Origin: Sulfurimonas sediminis
GTDB lineage: Bacteria; Campylobacterota; Campylobacteria; Campylobacterales; Sulfurimonadaceae
Direction of reading: 5' to 3'
Length of the DNA stretch: 64,000 nt
NCBI RefSeq assembly: GCF_014905115.1
Contig: NZ_CP041235.1
Location: 620,001-684,000, forward strand
Shown: positions 55,459 through 64,000 of the stretch, one piece after another
Numbering within the stretch: the stretch's first letter is position 1
How the letters are laid out: the number at the start of each line of letters is the position of its first letter
Program-made: the position numbers and the translations under genes
Notes under the pieces: model-generated
What the model was told of the DNA's origin: nothing
What the model saw: the letters and a program-made list of their open reading frames with translations, nothing else
Database searches by the model: none

Positions 55459-56769
55459 ATGAAGAAATGGTTATTAGCATTCTTATTTGCTTTACCAACA
55501 TTCGTATTTGCGGAGGATACAGCAACACTCGATACAGGTGATACAGCATGGATGATGATGTCAACTGCATTGGTATTACTTATGACACCTGCAGGTCTTG
55601 CACTGTTTTATGCAGGTATGACAAGAAGTAAAAATGTACTCAATACATATGCAATGGTATTTGGAGCGTTTGTCGTTGCATTTGTTGTTTGGATTGCTGC
55701 CGGTTATTCGATAGCATTTGGTACGGCAGATTCTGCTGCTGTTCAAAATGTGATGGGTGGATTTTCAAATGTATTCCTAAATGGAATCAGCTGGCACGAT
55801 TTAAGCGGAACATACCCTACTTATGTATTTGTGGCGTTTCAGGGTACATTTGCCGCTATTACCGTAGCTATTGCTGCAGGTTCGGTTATAGAGCGTATTA
55901 AATTCTCTACATGGCTGGTATTTGTGGCGCTTTGGGGACTTGTAGTGTACGCTCCTGTTGCTCATATGGTTTGGGGCGGAGACGGTGCCTATCTCTTTGA
56001 TTTAGGTGCTTTAGACTTTGCCGGTGGTACAGTTGTACATATGAATGGTGGTCTGGCCGGTTTGGTTCTTGCTGTTCTTGTTGGCAAGCGTGTCGGATAT
56101 CCTAAGTCTGCAATGAAACCTGCTACAGTGCTTTTGACAGCGCTTGGTGCGGCTCTTTTATGGTTTGGCTGGTACGGATTCAATGCAGGGTCTGCATTTG
56201 GAGCGAACGCCATTGCCGGTGTAGCACTCCTGACTACAACGATAGCAACTGCCGCAGCTGCTATTACATGGATGCTTGCTGAGTGGGTTATCTATAAAAA
56301 GCCTACATTACTGGGACTTGCTACAGGTGCTGTTTCCGGGCTTGTTGCTATTACGCCTGCTGCCGGATTTGTTGGTGTGGGTGGTGCTTTTATCGTTGGT
56401 ATCGTCGGAACACTATTCGCTTTTTGGGGTGTGACTGTGCTTAAAAAGAAACTTGGTTATGATGACTCTTTGGATGCATTCGGTGTTCACTTTTTAGCTG
56501 GTTTGTTTGGTGCACTTGCAACCGGTCTTTTGGCTTTAAAAGACAATGACCTGTTATGGGACGGACCGCTGAAAGAATCAGGTGACAGAATGGGACAGTT
56601 TATTGTTCAAGTTGAATCTGTTGTGATCGTTGGACTGTTCACGCTTATCGGTACTGTTGTTGTTTACTATGTTGCTACTGCATTGACTGGTGGTTCACGA
56701 GTAAGTGAAGATGAAGAAACAATGGGGCTGGATGAATCTGTTCAAGGGGAAAGATACATGAATAACTAA
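55459..56769 (+). CDS. amt: Ammonium transporter with signal peptide
   Basis: 436 residues with a cleavable N-terminal signal (KKWLLAFLFALPTFVFAE) and 11 helices. Family motifs: GLALFYAGMTRSKNVLNT, SWHDLSG-like segment, the twin-His pore (VVHMNGGLAGLVL and FGVHFLAGLFGALATG). ATG 55459 behind AAGGA was chosen over an in-frame ATG-like codon at 55432. Followed by its own promoter-driven glnK. Confidence 0.95.
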   Translation: MKKWLLAFLFALPTFVFAEDTATLDTGDTAWMMMSTALVLLMTPAGLALFYAGMTRSKNVLNTYAMVFGAFVVAFVVWIAAGYSIAFGTADSAAVQNVMGGFSNVFLNGISWHDLSGTYPTYVFVAFQGTFAAITVAIAAGSVIERIKFSTWLVFVALWGLVVYAPVAHMVWGGDGAYLFDLGALDFAGGTVVHMNGGLAGLVLAVLVGKRVGYPKSAMKPATVLLTALGAALLWFGWYGFNAGSAFGANAIAGVALLTTTIATAAAAITWMLAEWVIYKKPTLLGLATGAVSGLVAITPAAGFVGVGGAFIVGIVGTLFAFWGVTVLKKKLGYDDSLDAFGVHFLAGLFGALATGLLALKDNDLLWDGPLKESGDRMGQFIVQVESVVIVGLFTLIGTVVVYYVATALTGGSRVSEDEETMGLDESVQGERYMNN

Positions 56770-56786
56770 TCTCTTTTTGGGATTAG
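56766..56786 (+). terminator. Hairpin at the amt stop
   Basis: CTAATCTC/GGGATTAG 8-bp stem with a TTTTT loop begins at the stop codon. The following bases are only partly T-rich, so it may be a weak terminator or attenuator ahead of glnK. Confidence 0.35.
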
Positions 56787-56790
56787 TGTA

Positions 56791-56819
56791 TTGATTTTGT
56801 AATCAAAAATGGTTACAAT
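56791..56819 (+). promoter_or_regulatory. glnK promoter with inverted repeat over the -35
   Basis: TTGATT (56791-56796), 17 bases, TACAAT (56814-56819). The -35 is one arm of a perfect inverted repeat TTGATT-TTGT-AATCAA (56791-56806), a possible operator. It lets glnK be transcribed apart from the upstream amt. Confidence 0.5.
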
Positions 56820-56832
56820 TGATAAATAATAA

Positions 56833-57189
<357 letters not shown>

Positions 57190-57195
57190 ACAATA

Positions 57196-57300
57196 ATGCC
57201 AAAGGAACTTGCCCCTTTCTTTGGCTTCTCTAACCGTTATGGCACTTAAGCCAACTCCTTTACAAGGAGTAAAAAATCCACATATTGACTTCTTTGGCAT
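57196..57300 (+). other. Structured intergenic segment after glnK
   Basis: Part of a 290-base gap without genes. ATGCCAAAG (57196-57204) can pair either with CTTTGGC (57219-57225) or with CTTTGGCAT (57292-57300). Inside lies ACTCCTT-TAC-AAGGAGT (57254-57270) and a small GGC/GCC hairpin. These are mutually exclusive foldings, as in attenuators, but no T-run follows. Confidence 0.4.
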
Positions 57301-57367
57301 TTAAAAATAATGATTTAATTTTTAAAATATAAATATTTTGCTACACTCAGCTTTTAAGTTCAATTTA

Positions 57368-57468
57368 AACCCGGATTATACAATAGAAAACAATAAGTAG
57401 GTTCTATGCTTGTGCCTTGGGTGCAATGATAAAGACTTTCTTGAGTTTTTTATTGTATAATCCGGGTT
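57368..57468. repeat. Perfect 18-bp inverted repeat with 65-base loop upstream of the second amt
   Basis: AACCCGGATTATACAATA (57368-57385) is exactly complementary to 57451-57468. The right arm contains TATAAT on the plus strand, 18 bases before the amt start at 57480. Could be a MITE-like remnant, a structured RNA or a regulatory hairpin masking a promoter. Confidence 0.7.
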
Positions 57469-57479
57469 AAAGGTTTATA

Positions 57480-58655
57480 ATGTCTGAAGCTGATTTCAAA
57501 TACATACTGGATACTTTCTTTACACTTTTTTCTATGGTTTTGATTATTTTAATGGTCCCAGGTTTTGCTATGCTTGAAGCCGGACTTGTAAGAACAAAAA
57601 ATGTCTCTTCTGTTTTAACGGTAAATACCATGATATATGCGGTAGCATCTATGGCATTTTTACTTGTCGGTTACTCTCTTGCGTTTGGCTCCTGGGAAAA
57701 CTCTTCTATGAGTATATGGGCGGCATTTTTGTTTCAGATGGCATTTGTCGGTAAAACTATAAATATCATGAGTGGTGGAGTGAGTGAGCGTGTAAAAATT
57801 ATACCGCTGATGATATTTACGGTTGTTATGGGTGCTGTTATCTATCCTTTGATTGTCAATGTAAGCTGGGGTGCTGATCTTCTTGCGGGAACAGTGTTGG
57901 ATATTGACATGTATGATTTGGCAGGTTCAACTGTTATTCACTCCACCGGAGGCTGGGCATTGCTGGCTGCGATTTTGATTATGGGACCAAGAAAAGACAG
58001 ATACAAAGACGGCAAAATAAAAGTGATACCTGCATCAAATGTACCGCTTGTAGTTCTTGGCGCACTTCTTCTATGGATAGGATGGTTCGGATTTAACGGT
58101 GGCAGTGTCGGTTCTATTTCGAGTGTCGAAAATGCTGATACGGTTGCAAAAACGATTATGAATACAAATACGGCAGGTTTGGCGGGTGCAATCATTGCAG
58201 CCGTTATCATGTATGCACGGTATAAGCTTTTAGATATTACAATGATATTAAACGGTGCATTGGGAGGGCTTGTCGCAATTACTGCAGGACCTGATTTGTA
58301 TGACATGTATACACCAATCCTGATTGGTGCCATTGGCGGTGCGCTTGTTGTTTTTGCTGTACCGATGTTTGACAAATTAAAACTAGATGATCCTGTGGGT
58401 GCACTTTCTGTTCACCTTGTCAACGGTATTTGGGGCACACTCGCTGTGGGTGTTTTTGTTGATAAAGTGTCACTGGTTTCACAACTCAAAGGGATTGTAG
58501 TCATCGGAGCTTTTGCATTTGTAAGTTCCTATATTGTTATATACATTATCAACAAGATTGTTGCATTCAGAGCAGAGGATGATATTCAGGTAGAGGGGCT
58601 TGATGTTAATGAGGTTGGTGTTGAATCCTATCCTGAATTTAAACGCGCCATTTAA
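57480..58655 (+). CDS. amt: Second ammonium transporter, without signal peptide
   Basis: 391 residues, 11 helices, starting straight into the first helix region. Motifs: GFAMLEAGLVRTKN, STVIHSTGGWALLAA (first pore His) and ALSVHLVNGIWGTLAVG (second pore His). Diverged from the first Amt, closer to the Amt type with MLEAGL. TonB follows 8 bases downstream. Confidence 0.94.
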   Translation: MSEADFKYILDTFFTLFSMVLIILMVPGFAMLEAGLVRTKNVSSVLTVNTMIYAVASMAFLLVGYSLAFGSWENSSMSIWAAFLFQMAFVGKTINIMSGGVSERVKIIPLMIFTVVMGAVIYPLIVNVSWGADLLAGTVLDIDMYDLAGSTVIHSTGGWALLAAILIMGPRKDRYKDGKIKVIPASNVPLVVLGALLLWIGWFGFNGGSVGSISSVENADTVAKTIMNTNTAGLAGAIIAAVIMYARYKLLDITMILNGALGGLVAITAGPDLYDMYTPILIGAIGGALVVFAVPMFDKLKLDDPVGALSVHLVNGIWGTLAVGVFVDKVSLVSQLKGIVVIGAFAFVSSYIVIYIINKIVAFRAEDDIQVEGLDVNEVGVESYPEFKRAI

Positions 58656-58663
58656 AATGATGT

Positions 58664-59470
58664 ATGCTTAATCACTCAAAATCTCTTTTTCTCTCTTTGC
58701 TCGTTCATGCGCTTATTCTGCTGAGCCTGCTGGGCATTTATAAGTATGCAGTTTCACCTGCTGCATTTGTTGAAGAAGAAAAAAGAGTGTGTGTAAATTT
58801 GAGATGTGTAAAACAACAGACTGAAGAAACACATAAAAAGCAAAAAGAGAGAAAAAAAGTCATTTCTGAAAAAAAAGCAAAAAAAATCCCGCAACATAAA
58901 AAAGTTATTCCTCCAAAAAAACAAAAAACCCAAGAAAAACCCAAGAAAATAAAGAAAAAAATTCCTTTAAAAAAAGAGATTAAAAAGAAAAAAGAAACAA
59001 TAAAAGAGACAAAGACTGAAGAAAAGACAAAACCGGAAAAAAGAATAGAAAAACCATCAGAAGAAAAACCGGCAGAAGAAAAACCAGAAAAAAAAGTAGA
59101 AGAAGTGGTGAAAAACATGCCTGTTGCAGAAGAAAATCTTCGCAGGGAAAAGAGTATAAAAAAAAGTGCTGAAAAAAAGGTGAGTGAGAAAGAAGCGTAT
59201 TTGCAGGAAAATCTGGCACAGATTGCCCAATTGATAAAAGAAAACCTCTACTACCCGAGAATGGCACGTAAACGAGGCATACAGGGTTCTGTTACCGTTC
59301 GCTTTATGCTGCTGAAAGATGCTACTGTTGTACAAATCACAACAATATCTTCAAGCAGCGGTATCTTGACGCGTGCGGCGATTAAAACAATCGCTGAGCT
59401 TTCAGGAAAGTTTCCAAAGCCAAAAACAGACATGATGCTAAGTGTACCGATTCGATACTCTTTGCAATAG
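58664..59470 (+). CDS. tonB: TonB energy-transducing protein
   Basis: Links ExbB/ExbD to outer-membrane receptors. 268 residues: N-terminal anchor (about 6-24), a very long Lys/Glu/Pro-rich periplasm-spanning segment (about 50-165) and a C-terminal TonB domain (YYPRMARKRGIQGSVTVRFML, GILTRAAIKTIAELSGKFPKP). Tandem to amt with an 8-base gap, an odd pairing; exbB/exbD are at 38.4 kb. Confidence 0.92.
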   Translation: MLNHSKSLFLSLLVHALILLSLLGIYKYAVSPAAFVEEEKRVCVNLRCVKQQTEETHKKQKERKKVISEKKAKKIPQHKKVIPPKKQKTQEKPKKIKKKIPLKKEIKKKKETIKETKTEEKTKPEKRIEKPSEEKPAEEKPEKKVEEVVKNMPVAEENLRREKSIKKSAEKKVSEKEAYLQENLAQIAQLIKENLYYPRMARKRGIQGSVTVRFMLLKDATVVQITTISSSSGILTRAAIKTIAELSGKFPKPKTDMMLSVPIRYSLQ

Positions 59471-59477
59471 CAGAGTT

Positions 59478-59648
59478 TTACTCAACAGGCTTGAAATACT
59501 CTTTTTCGGCACCGCAACCCGGACATTTCCAATTGTCAGGAAGATCTTCAAAAGCTGTTCCTGGAGGAATACCACTTTTTCCATCACCGATTTGCGGGTC
59601 ATAAATATGACCGCAAAATACACATTTGTATTTTTGTAATTTATCCAT
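59478..59648 (-). CDS. Rubredoxin
   Basis: Small one-iron electron carrier of 56 residues, [10 protein letters not shown] and [11 protein letters not shown] giving the four Cys ligands. AAAGGAG precedes the ATG at 59648; longer readings upstream lack a site. Convergent with tonB. Confidence 0.96.
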   Translation of the reverse strand: MDKLQKYKCVFCGHIYDPQIGDGKSGIPPGTAFEDLPDNWKCPGCGAEKEYFKPVE

Positions 59649-59686
59649 AACTGACTCCTTTATTCTTGTCAGGCACTTATTATATC

Positions 59687-61282
59687 TTATTTTCCTGCAC
59701 TGAGCAGTGCCTGCTGAAGATGATATGCAATGCGTGTAATGTGTACTGATGAGCGTTGCAGCCACCGGACTGCTTCCAAGTGGTAGGTGCCCTCGTCTAT
59801 GCTAACAGTCCCGTCGGCCATTAACAGTGTTATTTCTTCTCTCTTTTGTTCTGTTTTCTTCTCAATTTCATTGTTGTTTTGCTGCGTATAATTGGCCAGT
59901 TCCTGTAAAGATGTTTGTTCAAGGAGCTGCAGGCTTGTTTGAATAAGCTCAATAAATTGCTTTTTTTCTAATACCAACAAGGGTGATGACTGAAGAAACA
60001 GTGCTTTGTGCTCATCTTCACGACATCGGTCAAATAGCCGTTGCAGATGGTCAATAACATGAATGAGACTGATAAGCCGTTGCCAGTTTGCATCCTGTGT
60101 ATTTTTTAAATGAATTTTGTCTAAGAAAGTCTGTGTTTCATCTAAGAGCTTGTCAAAAGCATGCAGATTGATTTTGTGTGCATTTTTTTTCGCCCCAAGC
60201 AAATAGAGCATATACCGCAATAATGTTTTGAATTCATTTTCAAGAGATTTTTGCACAACACTCAAAGCCAAAGGGATATTTTCAAGTAATGCAGGATCAA
60301 AATCCTGTATATACTTTTGTTTTGGTTCGGGTATGATTTTTTCCATAAGATGCGCAAAAGGTGTTGTAAAAGGTATAATTGCAATGACACCTAAAAAGTT
60401 GAAAAAAGTATGAAACAGTACTAAGACAATTTCAGCCTGTTGCATTAAAAAACCGGGCGCGAAAGATTCAAAGAACATAGTGTAGGGTGCGATTAAAAAA
60501 AGTGCGGCAATACCGGTAAATATATTGTATACAACATGTGAAAAGCCGGTCCTTTTTACTTCTGTAGAACCACCTATGGTTGCCAAAGCCGCTGTGACTG
60601 TTGTACCTACATCCATGCCGACTACTAAGGCTGCTCCCTGCTCAAAACTGATGGCACCTCCGTAAATCATTGTGAGTGTCGCGGCAACACCTGCGCTTGA
60701 TGACTGTGTGATAATTGTAACAAGAATTCCAAGCAAGAAGAGCTCAAATCGGCCAATAAAAGAGTCTCCCTCAAAGTATTCAGGTGAAATGATGTCTTTA
60801 TAGACAGACATGCCCTCTTGCATAAAACCGATACCGACAAAAATCAGACCGAATCCGGCAATGGCAAAACCGATATCCGCTGCTTTTCCTTTTGAAAAAA
60901 GTTTTAAACTTGATCCTACAAGTATAAAAGGCAAAACTATAGTGCCCAGCTTGAGTTTAAATCCGAGAAGGGCTACCATCCATCCTGTAATAGTGGTACC
61001 GATATTTGCACCAAAGATGATACCGAGTGCCTGGGGAAATGTTAATAATCCTGCGGATACAAACCCCACAGCGGCAACTGTTGTAGCACTTGATGACTGT
61101 AAAACAGCAGTACTGATGGCTCCTGTTATAACTCCGGTAGTGGGTGTTTTTGTAAAACGGATTAAAGCGTTTCTGATAGCATCTCCGGCAAGAGCATGTA
61201 ACCCCTGAGTCATGATAATCATACCAAGTATAAAAATACCGATGCCCCCAACTGCCTGGGAAAGTGTAATCCATGAATGCAT
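59687..61282 (-). CDS. Na+/phosphate cotransporter family protein (second copy)
   Basis: 531 residues with the same plan as the protein at 45521-47155: paired motifs [35 protein letters not shown] and [35 protein letters not shown], then a helical PhoU-like tail of about 200 residues. Sequence divergence implies an old duplication. Rubredoxin lies 38 bases downstream. Confidence 0.88.
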   Translation of the reverse strand: MHSWITLSQAVGGIGIFILGMIIMTQGLHALAGDAIRNALIRFTKTPTTGVITGAISTAVLQSSSATTVAAVGFVSAGLLTFPQALGIIFGANIGTTITGWMVALLGFKLKLGTIVLPFILVGSSLKLFSKGKAADIGFAIAGFGLIFVGIGFMQEGMSVYKDIISPEYFEGDSFIGRFELFLLGILVTIITQSSSAGVAATLTMIYGGAISFEQGAALVVGMDVGTTVTAALATIGGSTEVKRTGFSHVVYNIFTGIAALFLIAPYTMFFESFAPGFLMQQAEIVLVLFHTFFNFLGVIAIIPFTTPFAHLMEKIIPEPKQKYIQDFDPALLENIPLALSVVQKSLENEFKTLLRYMLYLLGAKKNAHKINLHAFDKLLDETQTFLDKIHLKNTQDANWQRLISLIHVIDHLQRLFDRCREDEHKALFLQSSPLLVLEKKQFIELIQTSLQLLEQTSLQELANYTQQNNNEIEKKTEQKREEITLLMADGTVSIDEGTYHLEAVRWLQRSSVHITRIAYHLQQALLSAGK

Positions 61283-61359
61283 AACTATTCTATTCCCTCT
61301 TTATAGGATAATGTTATTATGACATAAATTTCTAATGATTGTTTGAAAGTGAGAAAAGT

Positions 61360-61434
61360 TGGTGACCCCGAGGAGAATCGAACTCCTGTAACATGGATGA
61401 AAACCATGGATCCTAACCGCTAGACGACGGGGCC
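61360..61434 (-). tRNA. tRNA-Glu (anticodon TTC)
   Basis: 75 bases with encoded CCA on the minus strand. Acceptor GGCCCCG pairs with CGGGGTC, anticodon TTC (plus-strand GAA at 61399-61401), T-arm GAGTTCGATTCTC. Confidence 0.95.
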
Positions 61435-61532
61435 ACTTTTTGTAGTTGTTTTTTGATTAGTTGTGCTGAAGTTTCAAGTGAATCGTATATAAGATACGCA
61501 AGCTTTAAACTTTAGTGCAAATAACAAAAAAA

Positions 61533-61608
61533 TGGTGTCCTGTGATGGATTCGAACCATCGGCCACATCATTAAAAGTGACGTGCTCTACCAGCTGAGCT
61601 AACAGGAC
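61533..61608 (-). tRNA. tRNA-Lys (anticodon TTT)
   Basis: 76 bases with encoded CCA on the minus strand. Acceptor GTCCTGT pairs with ACAGGAC, D-arm TAGCTCAGCTGGTAGAGC, anticodon TTT in loop CTTTTAA (61573-61575), T-arm GGTTCGAATCC. Confidence 0.95.
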
Positions 61609-61762
61609 TCTTGCCTCTTATTGTTAAGAGGTCGAAATTATAGACAAATACAATTGATATGTCAAGAAAAAAGAGTGAAAATTTATAAATTTTATAAGAA
61701 AGCATAGATTTATTTACAATTAAATGCTTTTTAACTACAATTGTTTCACAAAGAGGAGTTTT

Positions 61763-62764
61763 ATGAAAAATATTATAAATGCATTAATGGCTTTTTTTAT
61801 TGTTTTTGTGAGCGGATGTTCTCAAAAAGTTGTTATTCAGGCACTTGAACCTGCAGAGGTTGATAGAATGTCACAAACAAAAGTGATAGCTGTAACAGAT
61901 TTCACACATGACAGAGTAGGGCTTTCAAGAAAAATAGAGGCAAAGCTTTCTAATTTTGAGATAAACAATAAAAAATATTTTACTGTTGTCAGCAGAAATG
62001 ATATTAATAAAGTTATAGCAGAGCAAAAACTGCAAAACAGTGGCCTTGTCAATGATGAAAAGATTGTTCAGGTTGGAGAGCTGATAGGCGCGCAGGCTAT
62101 AATTTCGGGAAATGTAAGCCCTGTTACCAAGGAAGACAGCTATTTTTATGAGCCTCGTGTCCGTTGTGCAAATAGAAAATGTACAGAACTCGAAACATAC
62201 CGTGTGCGCTGTATGAAACGGCTCATAGGCCTTTCTGCAGAAGTGAGAATAGTGGATGTTGCCAAAGGCGATATCATTTATGCGGATACTTTAGGCAGAA
62301 CAAGTTCATTTAAACACTGTGCTGATGATTCGCGGGCAATCCCGTCAAAAATGATGGTGGCACAAAAGCTTGCCGATGATATAGCAGATACATTTATTTA
62401 TAAGCTTACTCCGCATTATAGAAAATTTCGTGTAAAACTACTTGAAGATCCTGATTTGGATTATACGGATGAACAGGAGAGACTGCTGAAAGTCTCTTTA
62501 AAATATATAGAGCAGGGGCGTTATGACAAAGCAGAACGCTTTTTAAAAGAGTTGATTGATGCGACAAATATGAAAAGCTATGTGGCATTTTATGATTTGG
62601 GTGTGATAAAAGAGGCACAGGGGAAATATGAAGAGGCAAAAGAGTATTATGAATATGCGGATAATTTGATGATAGAGCCGGTTGAGGAGATTAATGAGGC
62701 TGTGATTCGAATAAACTCTCTTATCTCCAAAAGAAAAAAAACACTTGAGCAGTTAAACAGATGA
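61763..62764 (+). CDS. CsgG-like outer-membrane lipoprotein with TPR tail
   Basis: 333 residues from ATG 61763 (AAGAGGAG upstream). Lipoprotein signal with lipobox VSGC, then a CsgG-type domain (VIAVTDFTHDRVGLSRKIEAKL, FTVVSRNDINKVIAEQKLQ, LIGAQAIISGNVSP) and a C-terminal TPR-like pair (GRYDKAERFLKELI, GKYEEAKEYYEYADNL). Four cysteines lie in the middle (RCANRKCTELE). The role may be export or envelope assembly. Overlaps the next gene by 4 bases. Confidence 0.8.
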   Translation: MKNIINALMAFFIVFVSGCSQKVVIQALEPAEVDRMSQTKVIAVTDFTHDRVGLSRKIEAKLSNFEINNKKYFTVVSRNDINKVIAEQKLQNSGLVNDEKIVQVGELIGAQAIISGNVSPVTKEDSYFYEPRVRCANRKCTELETYRVRCMKRLIGLSAEVRIVDVAKGDIIYADTLGRTSSFKHCADDSRAIPSKMMVAQKLADDIADTFIYKLTPHYRKFRVKLLEDPDLDYTDEQERLLKVSLKYIEQGRYDKAERFLKELIDATNMKSYVAFYDLGVIKEAQGKYEEAKEYYEYADNLMIEPVEEINEAVIRINSLISKRKKTLEQLNR

Positions 62765-63753
62765 ATAAATTAAGCATATTATTTCTTGTTACAGGGCTGC
62801 TTTTAGGCGGTTGTGTTGCAAAACAAAGAGTTGTTGTTGCAAAAAAAGAGCTTCCCTCGTGGTATCTGCAACCTCCACAGTCTAACAGTTCTACGCTTTA
62901 TGCACTGGGAGAAGGTGAAAATCAGCAAGATGCCATTACGAATGCCTTGAGCTTTGCAGCCTCGACATTACATGTAACGGTTTCATCAAATTTTCGTGCA
63001 AAAACAGTTGTAAAAGAGGGAAGCCTTAACAGCTCCGAGGCAACATATATCAATGAAACACAAAGCAGTGTTGAAAAAATAAAAATAAGCGAATATGAAA
63101 TACTTCATGTAAAAAAACTCGGCTTTAAAAGATATGCGGCGCTTATAAAGGTCGATAAACAAAAGTTATTTCAAGGTTTAAAAAATGAACTAGACCAAAA
63201 ACTACAAATATACAGAAGTAAAGTCAAAAATTTACAAAAACGTGACGCACTCAAACGTCTGGTATATTATAAAAAGATGAAAAAATCATTTACATATATA
63301 CAGAATGCTCTGATAGTGATGAAAGTACTGCATAAAGGCTTTGATGATACAAAATATATAACATGGATGAATAAAGTAAATGAAGAGTATGATTATCTTC
63401 AAAAACATATAAGTTTTTGGGTAAATTCCAATGTGAAAAGTCTGGCTGAACCACTCAGAAGTGCCCTGACTAAAAAAAAGTTTATCATAAAAAATGTGAA
63501 ATCAACCATGCACTACACTGTTTTTATAAAAGCAAAAATTCAAAAAGCGACTGCCTACGGTTTTACGCTTGCCCGCAGTGAAATATCTTTTGTAACGAAA
63601 AACTATAAAGGAGAAGTGTTGGGGGAAAATGTCATACATGTAACCGGACAGTCCTCCCAGGGCTATGAAATAGCCAGGCAGAATCTTGTCAAAAAGCTTC
63701 ATTCGCTCATACAAAAAGAGGGCATTTCAAAAGTGTTAAATATTGATATTTAG
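62761..63753 (+). CDS. LPP20-like lipoprotein
   Basis: 330 residues with lipoprotein signal (LFLVTGLLLGGC), then an LPP20-type domain (PSWYLQPPQSNSSTLYALGEGENQQDAI, NALSFAASTLHVTVSS) and a long, Lys-rich helical region. Starts with ATGA overlap with the CsgG-like gene; FlgP in this window belongs to the same broad family. Function unknown. Confidence 0.78.
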   Translation: MNKLSILFLVTGLLLGGCVAKQRVVVAKKELPSWYLQPPQSNSSTLYALGEGENQQDAITNALSFAASTLHVTVSSNFRAKTVVKEGSLNSSEATYINETQSSVEKIKISEYEILHVKKLGFKRYAALIKVDKQKLFQGLKNELDQKLQIYRSKVKNLQKRDALKRLVYYKKMKKSFTYIQNALIVMKVLHKGFDDTKYITWMNKVNEEYDYLQKHISFWVNSNVKSLAEPLRSALTKKKFIIKNVKSTMHYTVFIKAKIQKATAYGFTLARSEISFVTKNYKGEVLGENVIHVTGQSSQGYEIARQNLVKKLHSLIQKEGISKVLNIDI

Positions 63754-63822
63754 TAACCGTTTACTTCTTAGGAATATACTTACATTAATAATAAAAAGAA
63801 ATATTAATATGAGGTATAAATT

Positions 63823-64000
63823 ATGATTAATAAAATAGAAGAGGTAAAAAAAGAAGTCGCAAAAGTAGTCGTGGGACAAGAAAAAATGATAGATTCATTG
63901 CTCATCGCATTGCTGTGTGAAGGGCATATTCTTATAGAAGGTGTTCCGGGACTGGCAAAAACAACAACGGTCAATGCACTTTCAAAAGCTCTGGGGCTTG
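63823..64000 (+). CDS. MoxR-family AAA+ ATPase (3' partial)
   Basis: First 59 codons before the window ends: INKIEEVKKEVAKVVVGQEK, then LLCEGHILIEGVPGLAKT containing Walker A GVPGLAKTT. The VVGQ and HILIEGVPG stretches are diagnostic of MoxR ATPases, which act as chaperones for metal insertion or surface complexes. GAGG lies about 10 bases before the ATG. Confidence 0.88.
   Translation, partial: MINKIEEVKKEVAKVVVGQEKMIDSLLIALLCEGHILIEGVPGLAKTTTVNALSKALGL

Noticed and set aside
57395-57425. Glutamine riboswitch-like AAGTAGG in the loop before amt
   Set aside because: Only a few bases match and the required pairing partners are not visible.

Overview
This window looks like the chromosome of a free-living member of the Campylobacterota (formerly Epsilonproteobacteria), most likely Sulfurimonas or a close relative. 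The evidence is low G+C, a CheV-CheA(REC)-CheW cluster downstream of greA, a gyrA-flgP-flgQ-flgR-asd block in the order I recall from Campylobacter jejuni, a FlgR without a DNA-binding domain, a periplasmic [NiFe] hydrogenase, Amt/GlnK ammonium uptake and many Cache/GGDEF/two-component proteins. The taxonomic call is from gene content and recalled synteny, not from a search.

Layout. 1-2768: 5'-truncated chemoreceptor with two tandem nitrate-sensor-like domains. 2819-13660: one long co-directional run, greA-argC-lpxH-like-cheV-cheA-cheW, then an Mla/MCE lipid-transport set (mlaE, mlaF, mlaD, auxiliary lipoprotein) and pepP. 14181-15416: membrane diguanylate cyclase. 15505-19575: [NiFe] hydrogenase small and large subunits plus a five-heme cytochrome c lipoprotein. 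19595-22398 (minus): YciH/SUI1-like protein, a conserved unknown, an ABC-F ATPase. 22446-27424 (minus): an unusual three-gene set made of an exported protein with about 16 TPSDVY-type repeats, a Cache histidine kinase and a REC-PAS-GGDEF regulator. 27514-28708: shortened acetyltransferase and hairpin-repeat arrays around a YchJ-like gene. 28738-34494: pta-ackA, cspA, a small gene with a sigma28-like promoter, a phosphohexomutase and a small membrane protein cut near its end by an insertion sequence.

34492-35800: complete ISAs1-type insertion sequence with 40-bp inverted repeats and a 9-bp target duplication. 35888-39192: pyrC, two-component system, exbB, exbD. 39214-42775 (minus): two small exported/membrane proteins, a patatin-like hydrolase, groEL and groES behind a strong promoter and a palindrome. 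42990-45183: tRNA-Met, tRNA-Asn, sixA (apparent ATT start), Cys-rich small protein, pseudopilin, small unknown. 45521-55260 (minus): Na/Pi cotransporter, radical SAM protein, hemE, YqhA, asd, flgR, flgQ, flgP, gyrA. 55459-59470: amt-glnK-amt-tonB. 59478-61608 (minus): rubredoxin, second Na/Pi cotransporter, tRNA-Glu, tRNA-Lys. 61763-64000: CsgG-like and LPP20-like lipoproteins and the start of a MoxR ATPase.

Most interesting signals: (1) a 10-bp palindrome, TTACATGTAA, occurs 15 times exactly, far above chance, almost always inside genes; (2) the TPSDVY-repeat protein, kinase and cyclase set looks like an undescribed sensory module; (3) the hydrogenase small subunit has Asn in place of the second proximal-cluster Cys; (4) two genes with good ribosome-binding sites appear to start at ATT or ATC.
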